Assembly: GCF_002027545.1 (NCBI RefSeq)
Contig: NZ_MXAN01000012.1
Location: 19,765 to 61,776, forward strand
DNA length: 42,012 nt
From: Moraxella lacunata
GTDB lineage: Bacteria; Pseudomonadota; Gammaproteobacteria; Pseudomonadales; Moraxellaceae
Direction: 5' to 3'
Positions 24,531-33,071 of the stretch are shown here, in pieces. Numbering within the stretch: position 1 is the stretch's first letter; each line of letters begins with the position of its first letter. The notes beneath the pieces are model-generated. The model saw nothing but the letters and a program-made list of their open reading frames with translations. It was not told where the DNA came from and did not search any database. The position numbers and the translations under genes are program-made.

Positions 24531-24739
24531 TAGGGCGTGTTGAACATTGATAACATTTTTATAAAAATAAGATGAAAATTGGACAATTTTAATCAATTTT
24601 TGCATGAAAAATGGCTAAATCTTGTTTTTCTTCGTCAAAAACTTGTCTGATAGAATGACTATCAGCCTGCGTTTTTTCCTTGAAAAACGTACGATTTTTC
24701 TCATTTTTCATTGCAAATACCAAAGGAAGGCACGCCCTA
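24531..24739. mobile_element. MITE copy 2, 209 bp
   Basis: Ends TAGGGCGTGTTGAACATT and (reverse complement of the right end) TAGGGCGTGCCTTCC flank a body that aligns, inverted, with MITE copy 1 at 8816-9022. It shares CAAGATTTAGCCATTTTTC and the gatag/ctatc dyad. The central hairpin is degenerate here (gctgatag / ctatcaga). No coding capacity. Confidence 0.75.
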
Positions 24740-25011
24740 ATCACATAATTAATTAAATTTAACCGTCCGATTATAAAATCTAAATTTAAAATCTGATGAT
24801 GATTGTAGCGAGTTTTTTGGGCGTTTGTCTGTTAAAAAATGTGCTGTTTTATGGTTAAAATGTAGCCAAAAAATCTGCTGTGTAAGATTGATAAGAAAGC
24901 TTGTAAGTCTTTGTAAAAATACCTACTTTGACTAGGGAGTTTATGTATAATGGGGAGTTGGCAGGTTTTTAGAGCGGTTTTTAAACCTAAAAATACAAAT
25001 CAAAAACACAA

Positions 25012-25037
25012 AAAAATGGGCGATGACACCCATTTTT
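25012..25037. terminator. Terminator after the pterin dehydratase gene
   Basis: aaaaatggg and cccattttt form a 9-bp stem around an 8-base loop, 17 bp past the stop. The T-run is present in both orientations. Confidence 0.75.
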
Positions 25038-25053
25038 CCAAAGCAATTTATTT

Positions 25054-25356
25054 TTAATCTTTTTTATCAAAGACCACGCCTCTTGCCATTTCCATGCGTT
25101 TGGCAAGCTGAATGTCTCGCCCATGCACTTCATATTGGTCAAGCTCGCCAATGCGTACTTTGAGCAAAGTATAGGTATTCTCCCACGTAGGGTAATGTTC
25201 TAGCTCTTCACAATAAAACGCCACACGGGTGGTAAAGGCGATGACGTCAGCAAAACTGGCAAATTCATACGTCTTGACAAGGCTGTTGCCATCTAATGCC
25301 CAGCCTTGCAATCTTTCTAATTGTAAGGCGACTTGGTCTGCGGTAAGACTGCTCAT
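25054..25356 (-). CDS. 4a-hydroxytetrahydrobiopterin dehydratase family protein, non-canonical site
   Basis: The 100-residue product has the length and fold pattern of pterin-4a-carbinolamine dehydratase (DCoH/PhhB), which recycles the pterin cofactor. It has an N-terminal LTADQVALQLERLQGWALDGNSLVKTYEF, then E50-x3-H54-Y55-P56-TWENTY62 and RD81IQLA. The family motif is commonly HH(or N)P followed by an aromatic residue and, ten residues on, His. Here the second residue is Tyr55 and the later His is Leu72, so two catalytic positions are altered. I chose ATG 25356 over 25395 because AAAGGA precedes it. No phenylalanine hydroxylase gene is nearby. It may be inactive or have another role. Confidence 0.75.
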   Translation of the reverse strand: MSSLTADQVALQLERLQGWALDGNSLVKTYEFASFADVIAFTTRVAFYCEELEHYPTWENTYTLLKVRIGELDQYEVHGRDIQLAKRMEMARGVVFDKKD

Positions 25357-25515
25357 GATGTTCCTTTGGTTAGGTAAAAGATAAAAATACACCAAGCCAT
25401 TTTACCAAAATCTTCAAAATTTCGGCAAGATTTTTGGCAAATTTACCAATATTTTTGTAAACGATTATCACAACTTAGTTGTTACCCAATCATGATAAGA
25501 AGCATTGGATCGTAC

Positions 25516-25791
25516 TCATGCCAACAGCGATTGGTATTCATCTCGTCTGTCAATGTAGCTTGCCACAAAGGAACAGCTTGGCACGACTTTTTTGTCATTA
25601 TCACGAGCATAATCCAAGGCGTGCTTGACCAATGCCGTACCCAGTCCACGTCCGCCCAGCTCTTTGGGGACGATGGTGTGGTTGTAGTTTAGTGTATTGC
25701 CATCGATGACTTCATAGCTTAAAAAGCCAGTATGTCCGTCAATGGTCACTTCAAAACGCTGTGTGGCAGGGTTATGGATGATGTCAGTCAT
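25516..25791 (-). CDS. Small GNAT-type N-acetyltransferase (YjdJ-like)
   Basis: The 91-residue product matches the short GCN5-related acetyltransferase group: beta strands RFEVTIDGHTGFLSYEVIDGNTLNYNHTIVP, then the acetyl-CoA-binding loop ELGGRGLGTALVKHALDYA, then KVVPSCSFVASYI. This group is much shorter than normal GNAT enzymes and its substrates are largely unknown. I chose ATG 25791 because AAGGA lies upstream; an ATG at 25836 would add 15 residues. It is monocistronic and cytoplasmic. Confidence 0.82.
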   Translation of the reverse strand: MTDIIHNPATQRFEVTIDGHTGFLSYEVIDGNTLNYNHTIVPKELGGRGLGTALVKHALDYARDNDKKVVPSCSFVASYIDRRDEYQSLLA

Positions 25792-25981
25792 GGGGTGCGT
25801 CCTTAAATGGTTGATGTTAAAAGCTAAAAATACCACTCTTATGCTAACACAAATTTTATTGGAGTGAAAGTCTGTTTACATGCTTACCACAGATTGCCCT
25901 GCCATACACAGCACATTGACAAAGCCCCCAAAAACTTTTAAGATGAACCACACATCAGCTGACCCATTATAAAGGATTGTC

Positions 25982-26803
25982 ATGTCTTACCCTGCCCCCA
26001 CTGATTTTTACTCTTCTCGCCTGCCCCAAATCCGCACCCAAAACCCCCTGATTCATAACATCACCAACATCGTCTCTGCTCATTTTAGTGCCAATGGCTT
26101 GCTTGCCCTTGGGGCATCGCCGATTATGTCGGGGGTATATGATGAGATGAGACAGCTCGCCGGCATTACCCATGCTCTGACGCTAAACCTAGGTGCCCCA
26201 AGCCGTGAACAGGTGCGAGCCATGATAGAAGCAGGGCAGGCGATGAATGAGCTTGGCAAACCTGTGGTGCTTGACCCTGTGGGCGTTGGGGCGAGCAGTT
26301 ATCGCCAAGACGTGACCCATGAGATTTTGGCAAATGTCAAAGTCGCACTCATTCGTGGTAATGCTGGCGAAATGGCACAACTGGCAGGTGTGGAGTGGTC
26401 ATCTCGTGGCGTGGATGCAGGGCATGGCGATGGCAGTCAGCTTGCTCACATCGCCAAAACTTGTGCCCAAAAGTACCAAACCACGGTCGCCCTAAGCGGA
26501 GCAACCGACTACATCAGCGATGGCGATAAGCTCATCGCCGTGCATAATGGCACGCCCCTGTTTCCCAAAATCACCGCTTCGGGCTGTCTGCTTGGGGTAG
26601 TATGTGGGGCGTTCTTAGCAGTGCATGACGACACGCTGTTGGGTGTGCTAGACGCTGTACTGACTTATACCATCGCCGGAGAGCTTGCCAGTGATGGACT
26701 GGGCGAGAGCCAAAGCGGTACGTTTTATACCAAACTCATCGATAAACTTGGCGAGATAAGCGAGCAGGATGTACAAAAGCATGCTCGCTTTGACGTGGTG
26801 TGA
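25982..26803 (+). CDS. thiM: Hydroxyethylthiazole kinase
   Basis: ThiM phosphorylates 4-methyl-5-(2-hydroxyethyl)thiazole in thiamine salvage. The 273-residue product shows QNPLIHNITNIVSAHFSANGLLALGASPIMS at the N-terminus, then VVLDPVGVGASSYR, LIRGNAGEMAQLAG, TVALSGATDYISDG and the nucleotide-binding ITASGCLLGVVCGAFLA (Cys about 200). This is full length for the family. No thiD or thiE gene is adjacent. I saw no TPP riboswitch upstream in 25792-25981. Confidence 0.93.
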   Translation: MSYPAPTDFYSSRLPQIRTQNPLIHNITNIVSAHFSANGLLALGASPIMSGVYDEMRQLAGITHALTLNLGAPSREQVRAMIEAGQAMNELGKPVVLDPVGVGASSYRQDVTHEILANVKVALIRGNAGEMAQLAGVEWSSRGVDAGHGDGSQLAHIAKTCAQKYQTTVALSGATDYISDGDKLIAVHNGTPLFPKITASGCLLGVVCGAFLAVHDDTLLGVLDAVLTYTIAGELASDGLGESQSGTFYTKLIDKLGEISEQDVQKHARFDVV

Positions 26804-27120
26804 TGGCACGTGGTAAAAGTATGCTTAAGGTGATTGATAAATTATAAGATGGCTTGATATCATCTTTAAAATGGCATTTTTGATCACAATATCACTCATC
26901 AAAGCCGTATCTAGACAAAACCACGGCATTTCACCAAACCCATTTACCAAAATATTACCGACTTTTGGCACTCATCGTGGTATGATAATTCATCAGTTTT
27001 TAGATTTTTTAATCATTCGATATAATTTAACCTTAAAATATTATTTATAATGACAAAAACAGTTACATTTTTTTGTGTAATGTTGTAAACTAAGAGCCAT
27101 ACAATTATCAGGGGTGACAC
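26804..27120. other. thiM-ompR intergenic region, 317 bp
   Basis: AT-rich, with no gene or clear terminator. The ompR promoter is expected in its right half (for example TTATAAT-type words near 27040). Nothing else is evident. Confidence 0.4.
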
Positions 27121-27867
27121 ATGACCGAAGACAACGCCAACCCAAACCCAAATGCCAGTCATCGTATCTTAGTGGTTGATGATGACGCCAGACTGCGTGC
27201 CTTATTACAGCGATTTTTAGAAGATGATGGCTTTACCGTGCGTGCGTGCCATGATGGCAAGCAGATGGACAAACTCATGCAACGTGAGATGTTCTCGCTC
27301 ATCGTGCTTGATTTGATGTTGCCCGACGAAGACGGCATCGCCATCTGCAAACGCCTGCGTGCTGATAATGCCGACATTCCCATCATCATGCTGACCGCCA
27401 AAGGCTCGGACACCGACCGTATCGCAGGGCTTGAAGCAGGGGCGGATGACTACCTGCCTAAGCCCTTTAACCCCAAAGAGCTACTGGCTCGTATCAAAGC
27501 GGTGCTTCGCCGTCACAACCGGGAGCTACCCGGAGCCCCATCTCAGCAGATGGAAGTGGTGGAGTTTGGCTCGTGGACGCTTGATTTGTCCACTCGCACC
27601 CTAAAAAAAGACGGCAATGTCGTCACCCTAACCACAGGCGAGTTTAGCGTTCTAAAAGCACTCGTTCAGCACCCCAGAGAGCCACTGACCCGTGACAAAC
27701 TCATGAATCTAGCCCGTGGGCGTGAATGGGGAGCGATGGAGCGTTCGATTGACGTGCAGGTCTCACGCCTAAGACGACTCATCGAAGATAACCCATCTCA
27801 GGCTCGCTATATCCAAACGGTGTGGGGCGTGGGCTATGTCTTTGTGCCTGATGGGGCGGAGAGCTGA
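27121..27867 (+). CDS. ompR: OmpR-family response regulator
   Basis: OmpR is a transcription factor switched by phosphorylation, classically by EnvZ, in response to envelope or osmotic stress. The 248-residue product has a receiver domain (about 16-130) with the acidic pair VVDDDARLR, phospho-acceptor Asp in LIVLDLMLPDEDG, TAKGSD and the Lys of LPKPFNPKELL. A winged-helix DNA-binding domain follows (about 145-240, REPLTRDKLMNLARGREW and SRLRRLIEDNPSQARYIQTVWGVGYVF). It closely matches OmpR. No sensor kinase follows; it ends in a terminator facing def, so its EnvZ partner must be elsewhere. Confidence 0.9.
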   Translation: MTEDNANPNPNASHRILVVDDDARLRALLQRFLEDDGFTVRACHDGKQMDKLMQREMFSLIVLDLMLPDEDGIAICKRLRADNADIPIIMLTAKGSDTDRIAGLEAGADDYLPKPFNPKELLARIKAVLRRHNRELPGAPSQQMEVVEFGSWTLDLSTRTLKKDGNVVTLTTGEFSVLKALVQHPREPLTRDKLMNLARGREWGAMERSIDVQVSRLRRLIEDNPSQARYIQTVWGVGYVFVPDGAES

Positions 27868-27873
27868 TAACAC

Positions 27874-27907
27874 AAAAACCAAACAACGCTTTGTTGTTTG
27901 GTTTTTT
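27874..27907. terminator. Bidirectional terminator between ompR and def
   Basis: aaaaaccaaacaa and ttgttgtttggttttt form a 13-bp stem around cgct followed by T residues; the A-tract serves the opposite strand. Confidence 0.85.
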
Positions 27908-27949
27908 ACTAAGTGTCTATTTTAGACTATCTGTATAAACGCTTGCAAA

Positions 27950-28462
27950 TCAGCCTTTTTTGGCGACCACTTTACGCACTTTTTCTCTGGCACGGTCTTG
28001 TTTTAGGCGGGATAGATAATCCACAAACACAATGCCTTTTAGATGGTCAAGCTCATGCTGAATGCACACCGCCAACAGTCCATCAGCCTCAACGCTAAAT
28101 GGCTTGCCGTCAGCATCCAAAGCATCAATCTGCACACGGGCAGGGCGACTGACATCATCATACACCTCAGGAATGGACAAACAACCCTCTTTATAAGGGA
28201 CAAGCTCATCGGTCAGTGGCGTAACTTTGGGATTGATGTACACCTTGGGCTGTGGCTCCTCACCCTCTTTGGCTAAGTCCATGGTCACCACTTGCACGTG
28301 CCTGTCCACCTGTGTCGCCGCCAGTCCAATGCCCTTGGCATCATACATGGTCTCAAACATGTCGCTAATTAAGGTCTTAATCTCATCAGTAATCTCATCA
28401 ACTTCGCTTGCCACAGTACGCAAACGTGGGTCAGGATAATGTAAAATGGGTAATAGTGCCAT
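27950..28462 (-). CDS. def: Peptide deformylase
   Basis: Def is the metal-dependent enzyme that removes the formyl group from new proteins. The 170-residue product has all three family motifs: GIGLAATQV (about 44-52), EGCLSIP (Cys about 93) and HELDHLKG (about 135-142), which supply the Cys and two His metal ligands and the catalytic Glu. The C-terminus is basic ([10 protein letters not shown]). It is often paired with fmt; here it stands alone beside ompR. Confidence 0.95.
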   Translation of the reverse strand: MALLPILHYPDPRLRTVASEVDEITDEIKTLISDMFETMYDAKGIGLAATQVDRHVQVVTMDLAKEGEEPQPKVYINPKVTPLTDELVPYKEGCLSIPEVYDDVSRPARVQIDALDADGKPFSVEADGLLAVCIQHELDHLKGIVFVDYLSRLKQDRAREKVRKVVAKKG

Positions 28463-28637
28463 AATGTCTCTTGTCGTTGGTTTTGGGGTATTATATCGGA
28501 AAATTGGGTTTTGGTAAAATGGATTTAGGGTTATCGTGGTTTGGCAGTCTTTTTGTCATCAAAAATAACCTGCAAAAGACAAAACAAACCGCCACTAAAC
28601 TCCAATTTATATATTTCCATGGGTTTTTCACACAACA

Positions 28638-29933
28638 TCATTTGGCCAAATAATGCTCACTAACAGGCTGTAAATATTTATCGTCAATCACAAGACATTT
28701 GGCGGATTTCTCCTGTTGTATTTTAGTTTTTGTTTTTGCAATGTCTTTTGACTGATTGATTCGACCTTCTTCATCAGTAGCAAACTTGAAAAAATCTACC
28801 GATACAGGGCAGAAAACTTTGGTGCTACCCAAATTCCATGCCATATAGCCATATAAGGCATTATCTCTATTATTAAAAATATCTTTATTATCATCTTGGC
28901 ATTTCTTTTTACTCTCTTCATTTTTTAAACCTGTACAATTGTAAGCATTAAAAATATCTTTTTGTGCCAAAATATCTCTTTTGGATAAGCCATTGATATT
29001 TTCAGAAGTGGTATTACCATTATGAATAAGATACCAAGAGCTGTCTTGGGGTTTTTCTATGAATTTAGGGAAGGATAAAGAGCTTATAACATGCCCCTTA
29101 CTTACCGTTATAGAAAATACATAAAAACCAATGGTTACTAGCAATAAAATAGTATTTAAAATTCTATTGTCCTTTACTTTTTTAATAACATCATCAAATG
29201 TAAAGAATAGATTTAAAAATATAAAAATAATGGAACCCAAGAAATAGATAAAAAAATTAGTTTCAAAATCACTATTTATTTCTAATGATTGATATGTGAT
29301 ATTATTAAAAAAATAAAACAGTAAAACTGTTGAGAATAATATTAAAAGAGATAAAGATAGCACAAAATCACTGAACAAATTACTCAATACATTACTTTTT
29401 TCACCTACCGATATTATAGAGATTAATATAAAAAATAAAACAATGAAAGATATTGATAAAATATAGCCTAGTATTACATTGCACAAAAAAGAAAGGGACG
29501 AAAATATAAACAAAATAGTTAAAAAAGTTGAAATATTCGGTTTTTTTGATATGTCATTTTTTAACGTATTACTTAAAAGTCCGATAAGTTTAGGTATAAA
29601 AAATAATGACAGCAATATCATAATATTTAGTAAATAGAAACTAATAATTGCTATCAAATTATAAGATTTTGAAATGATATCTGGAAATAAAAAAGATTTG
29701 TCTATGATATCAAGATATATTCTTATATTTATAAAACCTATTACAATGCTAAAAACAGTAATAATGGGCAGTAATTTTACAAAAAAACCTAAGACAGATA
29801 ATAATTTATTTATTATATCATCATATTTTTTATCAATATTACCATTATTGATAGTGTTCAAAAATTTATTAAAATCCACTTCTTCTTTGGATTCCAAAAT
29901 TGGATTTTCATCTTTCAATTCTTTTCTTGGCAT
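28638..29933 (-). CDS. Multi-pass membrane protein of unknown function, AT-rich
   Basis: The 431-residue product has a hydrophilic N-terminus (about 1-40) and some eight membrane helices between about 45 and 290. A soluble C-terminal tail of about 140 residues follows, with several Cys (AYNCTGLKNEESKKKCQDDN, KVFCPVSV, KCLVIDD) and a probable extracytoplasmic location. I do not recognise the family. Base composition is visibly more AT-rich than def and ettA on either side, which suggests recent arrival. The ribosome binding site is weak. It sits alone between def and ettA on the same strand. It could be a species-specific surface or defence-related gene, but nothing in it proves either. Confidence 0.75.
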   Translation of the reverse strand: MPRKELKDENPILESKEEVDFNKFLNTINNGNIDKKYDDIINKLLSVLGFFVKLLPIITVFSIVIGFINIRIYLDIIDKSFLFPDIISKSYNLIAIISFYLLNIMILLSLFFIPKLIGLLSNTLKNDISKKPNISTFLTILFIFSSLSFLCNVILGYILSISFIVLFFILISIISVGEKSNVLSNLFSDFVLSLSLLILFSTVLLFYFFNNITYQSLEINSDFETNFFIYFLGSIIFIFLNLFFTFDDVIKKVKDNRILNTILLLVTIGFYVFSITVSKGHVISSLSFPKFIEKPQDSSWYLIHNGNTTSENINGLSKRDILAQKDIFNAYNCTGLKNEESKKKCQDDNKDIFNNRDNALYGYMAWNLGSTKVFCPVSVDFFKFATDEEGRINQSKDIAKTKTKIQQEKSAKCLVIDDKYLQPVSEHYLAK

Positions 29934-30002
29934 TTTGAAGCTCTTAAATTAAAAATTAGACTCAAACAATCCTTTGTTTGAGTCTTTATTACTATATAAC
30001 GT

Positions 30003-31664
30003 CTAGCTCCCAATCTTCTTATATTTCATACGCTTAGGCGTGGCATCTGCCCCAAGTCGCTCTTTACGCCATTTTTCGTATTCGGTGTAGTTACCGTCAA
30101 AGAACTCTGGCGTTTCGTTTTCAAACGACAAAATGTGCGTACAAATACGGTCCAAGAACCAGCGGTCGTGGGACACCACCATGACCGTACCAGGGAACAC
30201 CTGCACCGCATCTTCCAAGGCACGCAAGGTCTCCACGTCAAGGTCGTTGGACGGTTCGTCAAGCAGGATAACGTTCGCCCCTTGTTTTAGGGTTTTGGCA
30301 AGTTGCAAGCGATTTCGCTCACCGCCTGACAGACTGCCCACACGTTTTTGTTGGTCTTGACCCTTAAAGTTAAAGCGTCCGATGTAGGCACGGCTTGGCG
30401 TGGTGTATTCGCCCACGGTAATCATGTCAAGTCCGTCTGACACTTCTTCCCACACGGTTTTGTTGTCGTCAAGCTCATCTCTAACCTGCCCCACATAGGC
30501 GACTTTGACGCTCTCGCCCACTTCTACCGTGCCGGTGTCGGGCTTGTCTTTGCCCGTAATCATATTAAATAGGGTCGTTTTACCCGCACCGTTTGGTCCC
30601 ACGATACCGACAATTGCCATGGGTGGCACGCTAAACGATAGGTTTTCGTACAGCAAACGGTCGCCAAAGGATTTTGAGATGTTATTAACTTCAATCACTT
30701 TATTGCCCAAACGGGGTCCTGGTGGAATATAAATCTCTGCCGTCTCGTTACGCTGTTGGAACTCACGAGAGTTCATCTCTTCAAAGCGTTCAAGGCGAGA
30801 TTTGGATTTGGCTTGCTGACCTTTTTGGTTTTTACGAACCCATTCTAGCTCTTGTTTTAGAGCCTTAGCAAAGGCTTCTTCTTGCTTTTGCTCTTGTTCT
30901 AGGCGTTTGTTTTTCTGTTCTAGCCATTCGGTGTAGTTGCCTTGGTATGGGTAGCCATAGCCACGGTCAAGCTCCAAAATCCACTCGGCGACATTGTCAA
31001 GGAAATAGCGGTCGTGGGTAATCGCCACAATCGTGCCAGAGTAGTCTTTTAAGAAACGTTCTAGCCACGCCACAGACTCTGCATCCAAGTGGTTGGTCGG
31101 CTCGTCAAGCAGGAGCATATCAGGCTTGGATAGGAGCAGACGGCACAGGGCAACACGGCGTTTTTCGCCTCCTGACAGCTTGGAGACGTCAGCGTCCCAC
31201 GGTGGCAAACGAAGTGCGTCCGCTGCTTTTTCAAGCTGGGTGTTTAGGTTGTGAGCGTCCCACGCCTGAATGATGTCTTCCATTTTGCCTTGCTCGGCGG
31301 CCAATTTGTCAAAATCGGCATCAGGCTCGGCATATTCGGCATAGATTTGGTTAAGGCGTTCTAGGGCATCAAGGGCTTCACGCACGCCGTCTTCCACGTT
31401 GCCACGCACGTCTTTGGTGGGGTCAAGTTGGGGTTCTTGGGGCAGATAGCCCACCTTAATGCCCGCTTGCGGACGAGCTTCCCCGCTAAATTCGGTATCC
31501 ACGCCCGCCATAATGCGTAGCAAGGTGGATTTACCGGCACCGTTAAGACCCAGCACGCCAATTTTTGCCCCTGGGAAAAAGGACAATGAAATGTCTTTTA
31601 AAATTTCACGCTTAGGCGGAACAAGTTTTGACACTTTGTTCATGGTGTAGATGTATTGAGCCAT
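30003..31664 (-). CDS. ettA: Energy-dependent translational throttle protein EttA (ABC-F)
   Basis: EttA is a soluble ABC-F ATPase that binds the ribosome E site and tunes translation to the ADP/ATP ratio. The 553-residue product has two ABC domains: Walker A GLNGAGKST (about 38-46) and GPNGAGKTT (about 357-365), signatures LSGGEKRR and LSGGERNR, and Walker B LLLDEPTNHLD and ILLDEPSNDLD. The linker is charged and the C-terminus KRMKYKKIGS resembles the E. coli protein. I chose ATG 31664 (MAQYIYTMNKV) over 31721 because it matches the known start and AAGGA precedes it. Confidence 0.96.
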   Translation of the reverse strand: MAQYIYTMNKVSKLVPPKREILKDISLSFFPGAKIGVLGLNGAGKSTLLRIMAGVDTEFSGEARPQAGIKVGYLPQEPQLDPTKDVRGNVEDGVREALDALERLNQIYAEYAEPDADFDKLAAEQGKMEDIIQAWDAHNLNTQLEKAADALRLPPWDADVSKLSGGEKRRVALCRLLLSKPDMLLLDEPTNHLDAESVAWLERFLKDYSGTIVAITHDRYFLDNVAEWILELDRGYGYPYQGNYTEWLEQKNKRLEQEQKQEEAFAKALKQELEWVRKNQKGQQAKSKSRLERFEEMNSREFQQRNETAEIYIPPGPRLGNKVIEVNNISKSFGDRLLYENLSFSVPPMAIVGIVGPNGAGKTTLFNMITGKDKPDTGTVEVGESVKVAYVGQVRDELDDNKTVWEEVSDGLDMITVGEYTTPSRAYIGRFNFKGQDQQKRVGSLSGGERNRLQLAKTLKQGANVILLDEPSNDLDVETLRALEDAVQVFPGTVMVVSHDRWFLDRICTHILSFENETPEFFDGNYTEYEKWRKERLGADATPKRMKYKKIGS

Positions 31665-31782
31665 ACAAATCCTTGAATTAAAAGAGATTTTTAAAAATTG
31701 GTCTGATTTAGAACTTGCCAAATTTTTGCCAATTTAACCGCCTATTATCGCATGGTTTGGGCGGTGGGGCAAGTTTGTTGCG

Positions 31783-32247
31783 TTAAGATTTTGGTAAAAT
31801 AAATTTGGCTAAAATGACTGATGTTAAACCCCCTAACAATGCAAAAATAGAAACTGCCACCATAGACATAACCAAGACCAACATAATATCCATTATTTGC
31901 CAATCGAACAATGCATCAATATTTGCAAGTATTACTAAAGTCATTGTTGGCAAAAAAGTAGAAAGCCAACCAATAAAGAATGCTTTTAAATAATTTGCTG
32001 TATCTAAAATTCTAACCTTATAACAAGCCAGTAAAATCCCTGTCAATGCCGATGGAATAAAACCTACTAAAAAAGTTATTGCGACAATTACCCATAATAT
32101 TTCAAGAATAGAACTCCAATCTTGGTCTATTAACATTCCAATAAAAACCATTAAAGTAACGGGCAGACCACCAACAATTCCGCCCAATAACGGATAAAGC
32201 ATGATGACTTTTAAAGTTGGGTATTTGTTTTCTTTATTGTTATTCAT
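31783..32247 (-). CDS. Small four-helix membrane protein, tandem paralogue 1
   Basis: The 154-residue product starts KYPTLKVIMLYPLLGGIVGG, has about four membrane helices and ends LLGGLTSVILAKFILPKS. Both ends match the next gene upstream (KYPILRVMTLYPLLGGII ... LLGGTSSAILAKFILPKS), so the two arose by duplication. Function is unknown. It is AT-rich and lies 12 bp after its paralogue, forming an operon ending shortly before ettA on the same strand. An AAGGGAAA ribosome binding site precedes the ATG. Confidence 0.75.
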   Translation of the reverse strand: MNNNKENKYPTLKVIMLYPLLGGIVGGLPVTLMVFIGMLIDQDWSSILEILWVIVAITFLVGFIPSALTGILLACYKVRILDTANYLKAFFIGWLSTFLPTMTLVILANIDALFDWQIMDIMLVLVMSMVAVSIFALLGGLTSVILAKFILPKS

Positions 32248-32259
32248 AAAATTTCCCTT

Positions 32260-32667
32260 TTAAGATTTTGGTAAAATAAATTTAGCTAAAATGGCTGATG
32301 ATGTTCCGCCTAACAAACCAAAACCAAGCACGAATAAAAATGCTTGACCTGCATTCATATTAGGGTGTAGAAAAATAAAACTGGCTAAAAAACAAACCAA
32401 AAACCCCACCCCAAAAATTTTAGAATATTTTCTATTAGTCATTTTAAAAATTACCATAATAAAACTTATTATCAGATTTAAAATAAAACCAATAAAATAA
32501 AAGGTCATCAAATAAGAGTAAAAATATTCTAATGAAAATTTTACACCATTAGTTAATAAAATTAACCACATTATTAAGACAGAAATAACGCAAAAGATAA
32601 TACCACCCAACAATGGATAAAGCGTCATTACTCTTAAAATTGGGTATTTATTTTTATTATTCGTCAA
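32260..32667 (-). CDS. Small membrane protein, tandem paralogue 2
   Basis: The 135-residue product shares its first 20 and last 20 residues with the downstream paralogue but diverges in the middle, where it has three to four membrane helices. Function unknown. It follows the 18-codon mini-ORF at 32677-32733, which has the same start and end words, and has an AAAAGGAGA ribosome binding site. All three units share an intergenic word around cttttaagattttgg. Confidence 0.75.
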   Translation of the reverse strand: MTNNKNKYPILRVMTLYPLLGGIIFCVISVLIMWLILLTNGVKFSLEYFYSYLMTFYFIGFILNLIISFIMVIFKMTNRKYSKIFGVGFLVCFLASFIFLHPNMNAGQAFLFVLGFGLLGGTSSAILAKFILPKS

Positions 32668-32676
32668 ACTCTCCTT

Positions 32677-32733
32677 TTAAGATTTTGGAAAAAGAATGTC
32701 GATGATGACTTGTTTGATGGGATATTTCATCAT
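32677..32733 (-). pseudogene. 18-codon mini-ORF, apparent deletion remnant of a third paralogue
   Basis: The frame MMKYPIKQVIIDILFPKS has the KYP start and the LFPKS (LPKS-like) end of the two genes that follow, with everything between missing. A good ribosome binding site (AAAAGGAAA) precedes it. It may be a relic, or a translated leader peptide of the two-gene operon. Confidence 0.5.
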
Positions 32734-33071
32734 ACTTTTCCTTTTAAAATACCTTTATCATTTTTACCGTTTGATAAATACTCCCAACCAACTTGATATT
32801 TACCACGGGTTTGTAGGGGTGTGCTGAGCACACCCTTTGATGATATTACTATACAAGGCGTGCTCAGCACGCCCCTACGTCCACACATCATTGTATTTGT
32901 AGTAATTTTAAAGTTTCTTGGGTGTACAAACAAATGCTTTGATAACAACACACCCAAAACATCACAAGCCCAGTCATGGCACTCTTTCTTAAAATTAGCT
33001 ATAATAACAAACCTAGCTACAAAAGCAAATAACCACTTATCACTCCTGCCAGATTTATCAGAAATACAGTC
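32734..33071. other. Intergenic region before mutM, 338 bp, with REP palindrome
   Basis: It carries the REP-like pair at 32813-32878. A TATAAT word lies near 32999, a possible mutM promoter. No gene is supported. Confidence 0.5.
32813..32878. repeat. REP-like paired palindrome
   Basis: The left arm gtaggggtgtgctgagcaca and right arm tgctcagcacgcccctac are near-perfect inverted copies of each other, 22 bp spaced by 22 bp, and each core (gtgctgagcac, gtgctcagcac) is nearly self-complementary. GGGGCGTGCTCAGCACGCC-type words are dispersed repeats in related genomes (recalled). Confidence 0.75.

Larger units (their letters stand above)
24493..25053. other. baeRF - pterin dehydratase intergenic region, 561 bp
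   Basis: It holds MITE copy 2 (24531-24739). An AT-rich stretch follows with a TATAAT at 24946-24951 (TTGACT at 24928 with only 12 bp spacing), then a terminator at 25012-25037. No open frame is convincing. A short plus-strand RNA of about 80 nt between the TATAAT and the terminator is conceivable. Confidence 0.45.

Noticed and set aside
25792..25981. TPP riboswitch before thiM
   Set aside because: The conserved THI-box words (such as CUGAGA and ACCUGAUC-type motifs) were not found in the leader.
32730..32957. 75-residue minus-strand ORF
   Set aside because: Runs through the REP-like palindrome; protein repeats (GVLSTP) are just the repeat translated.
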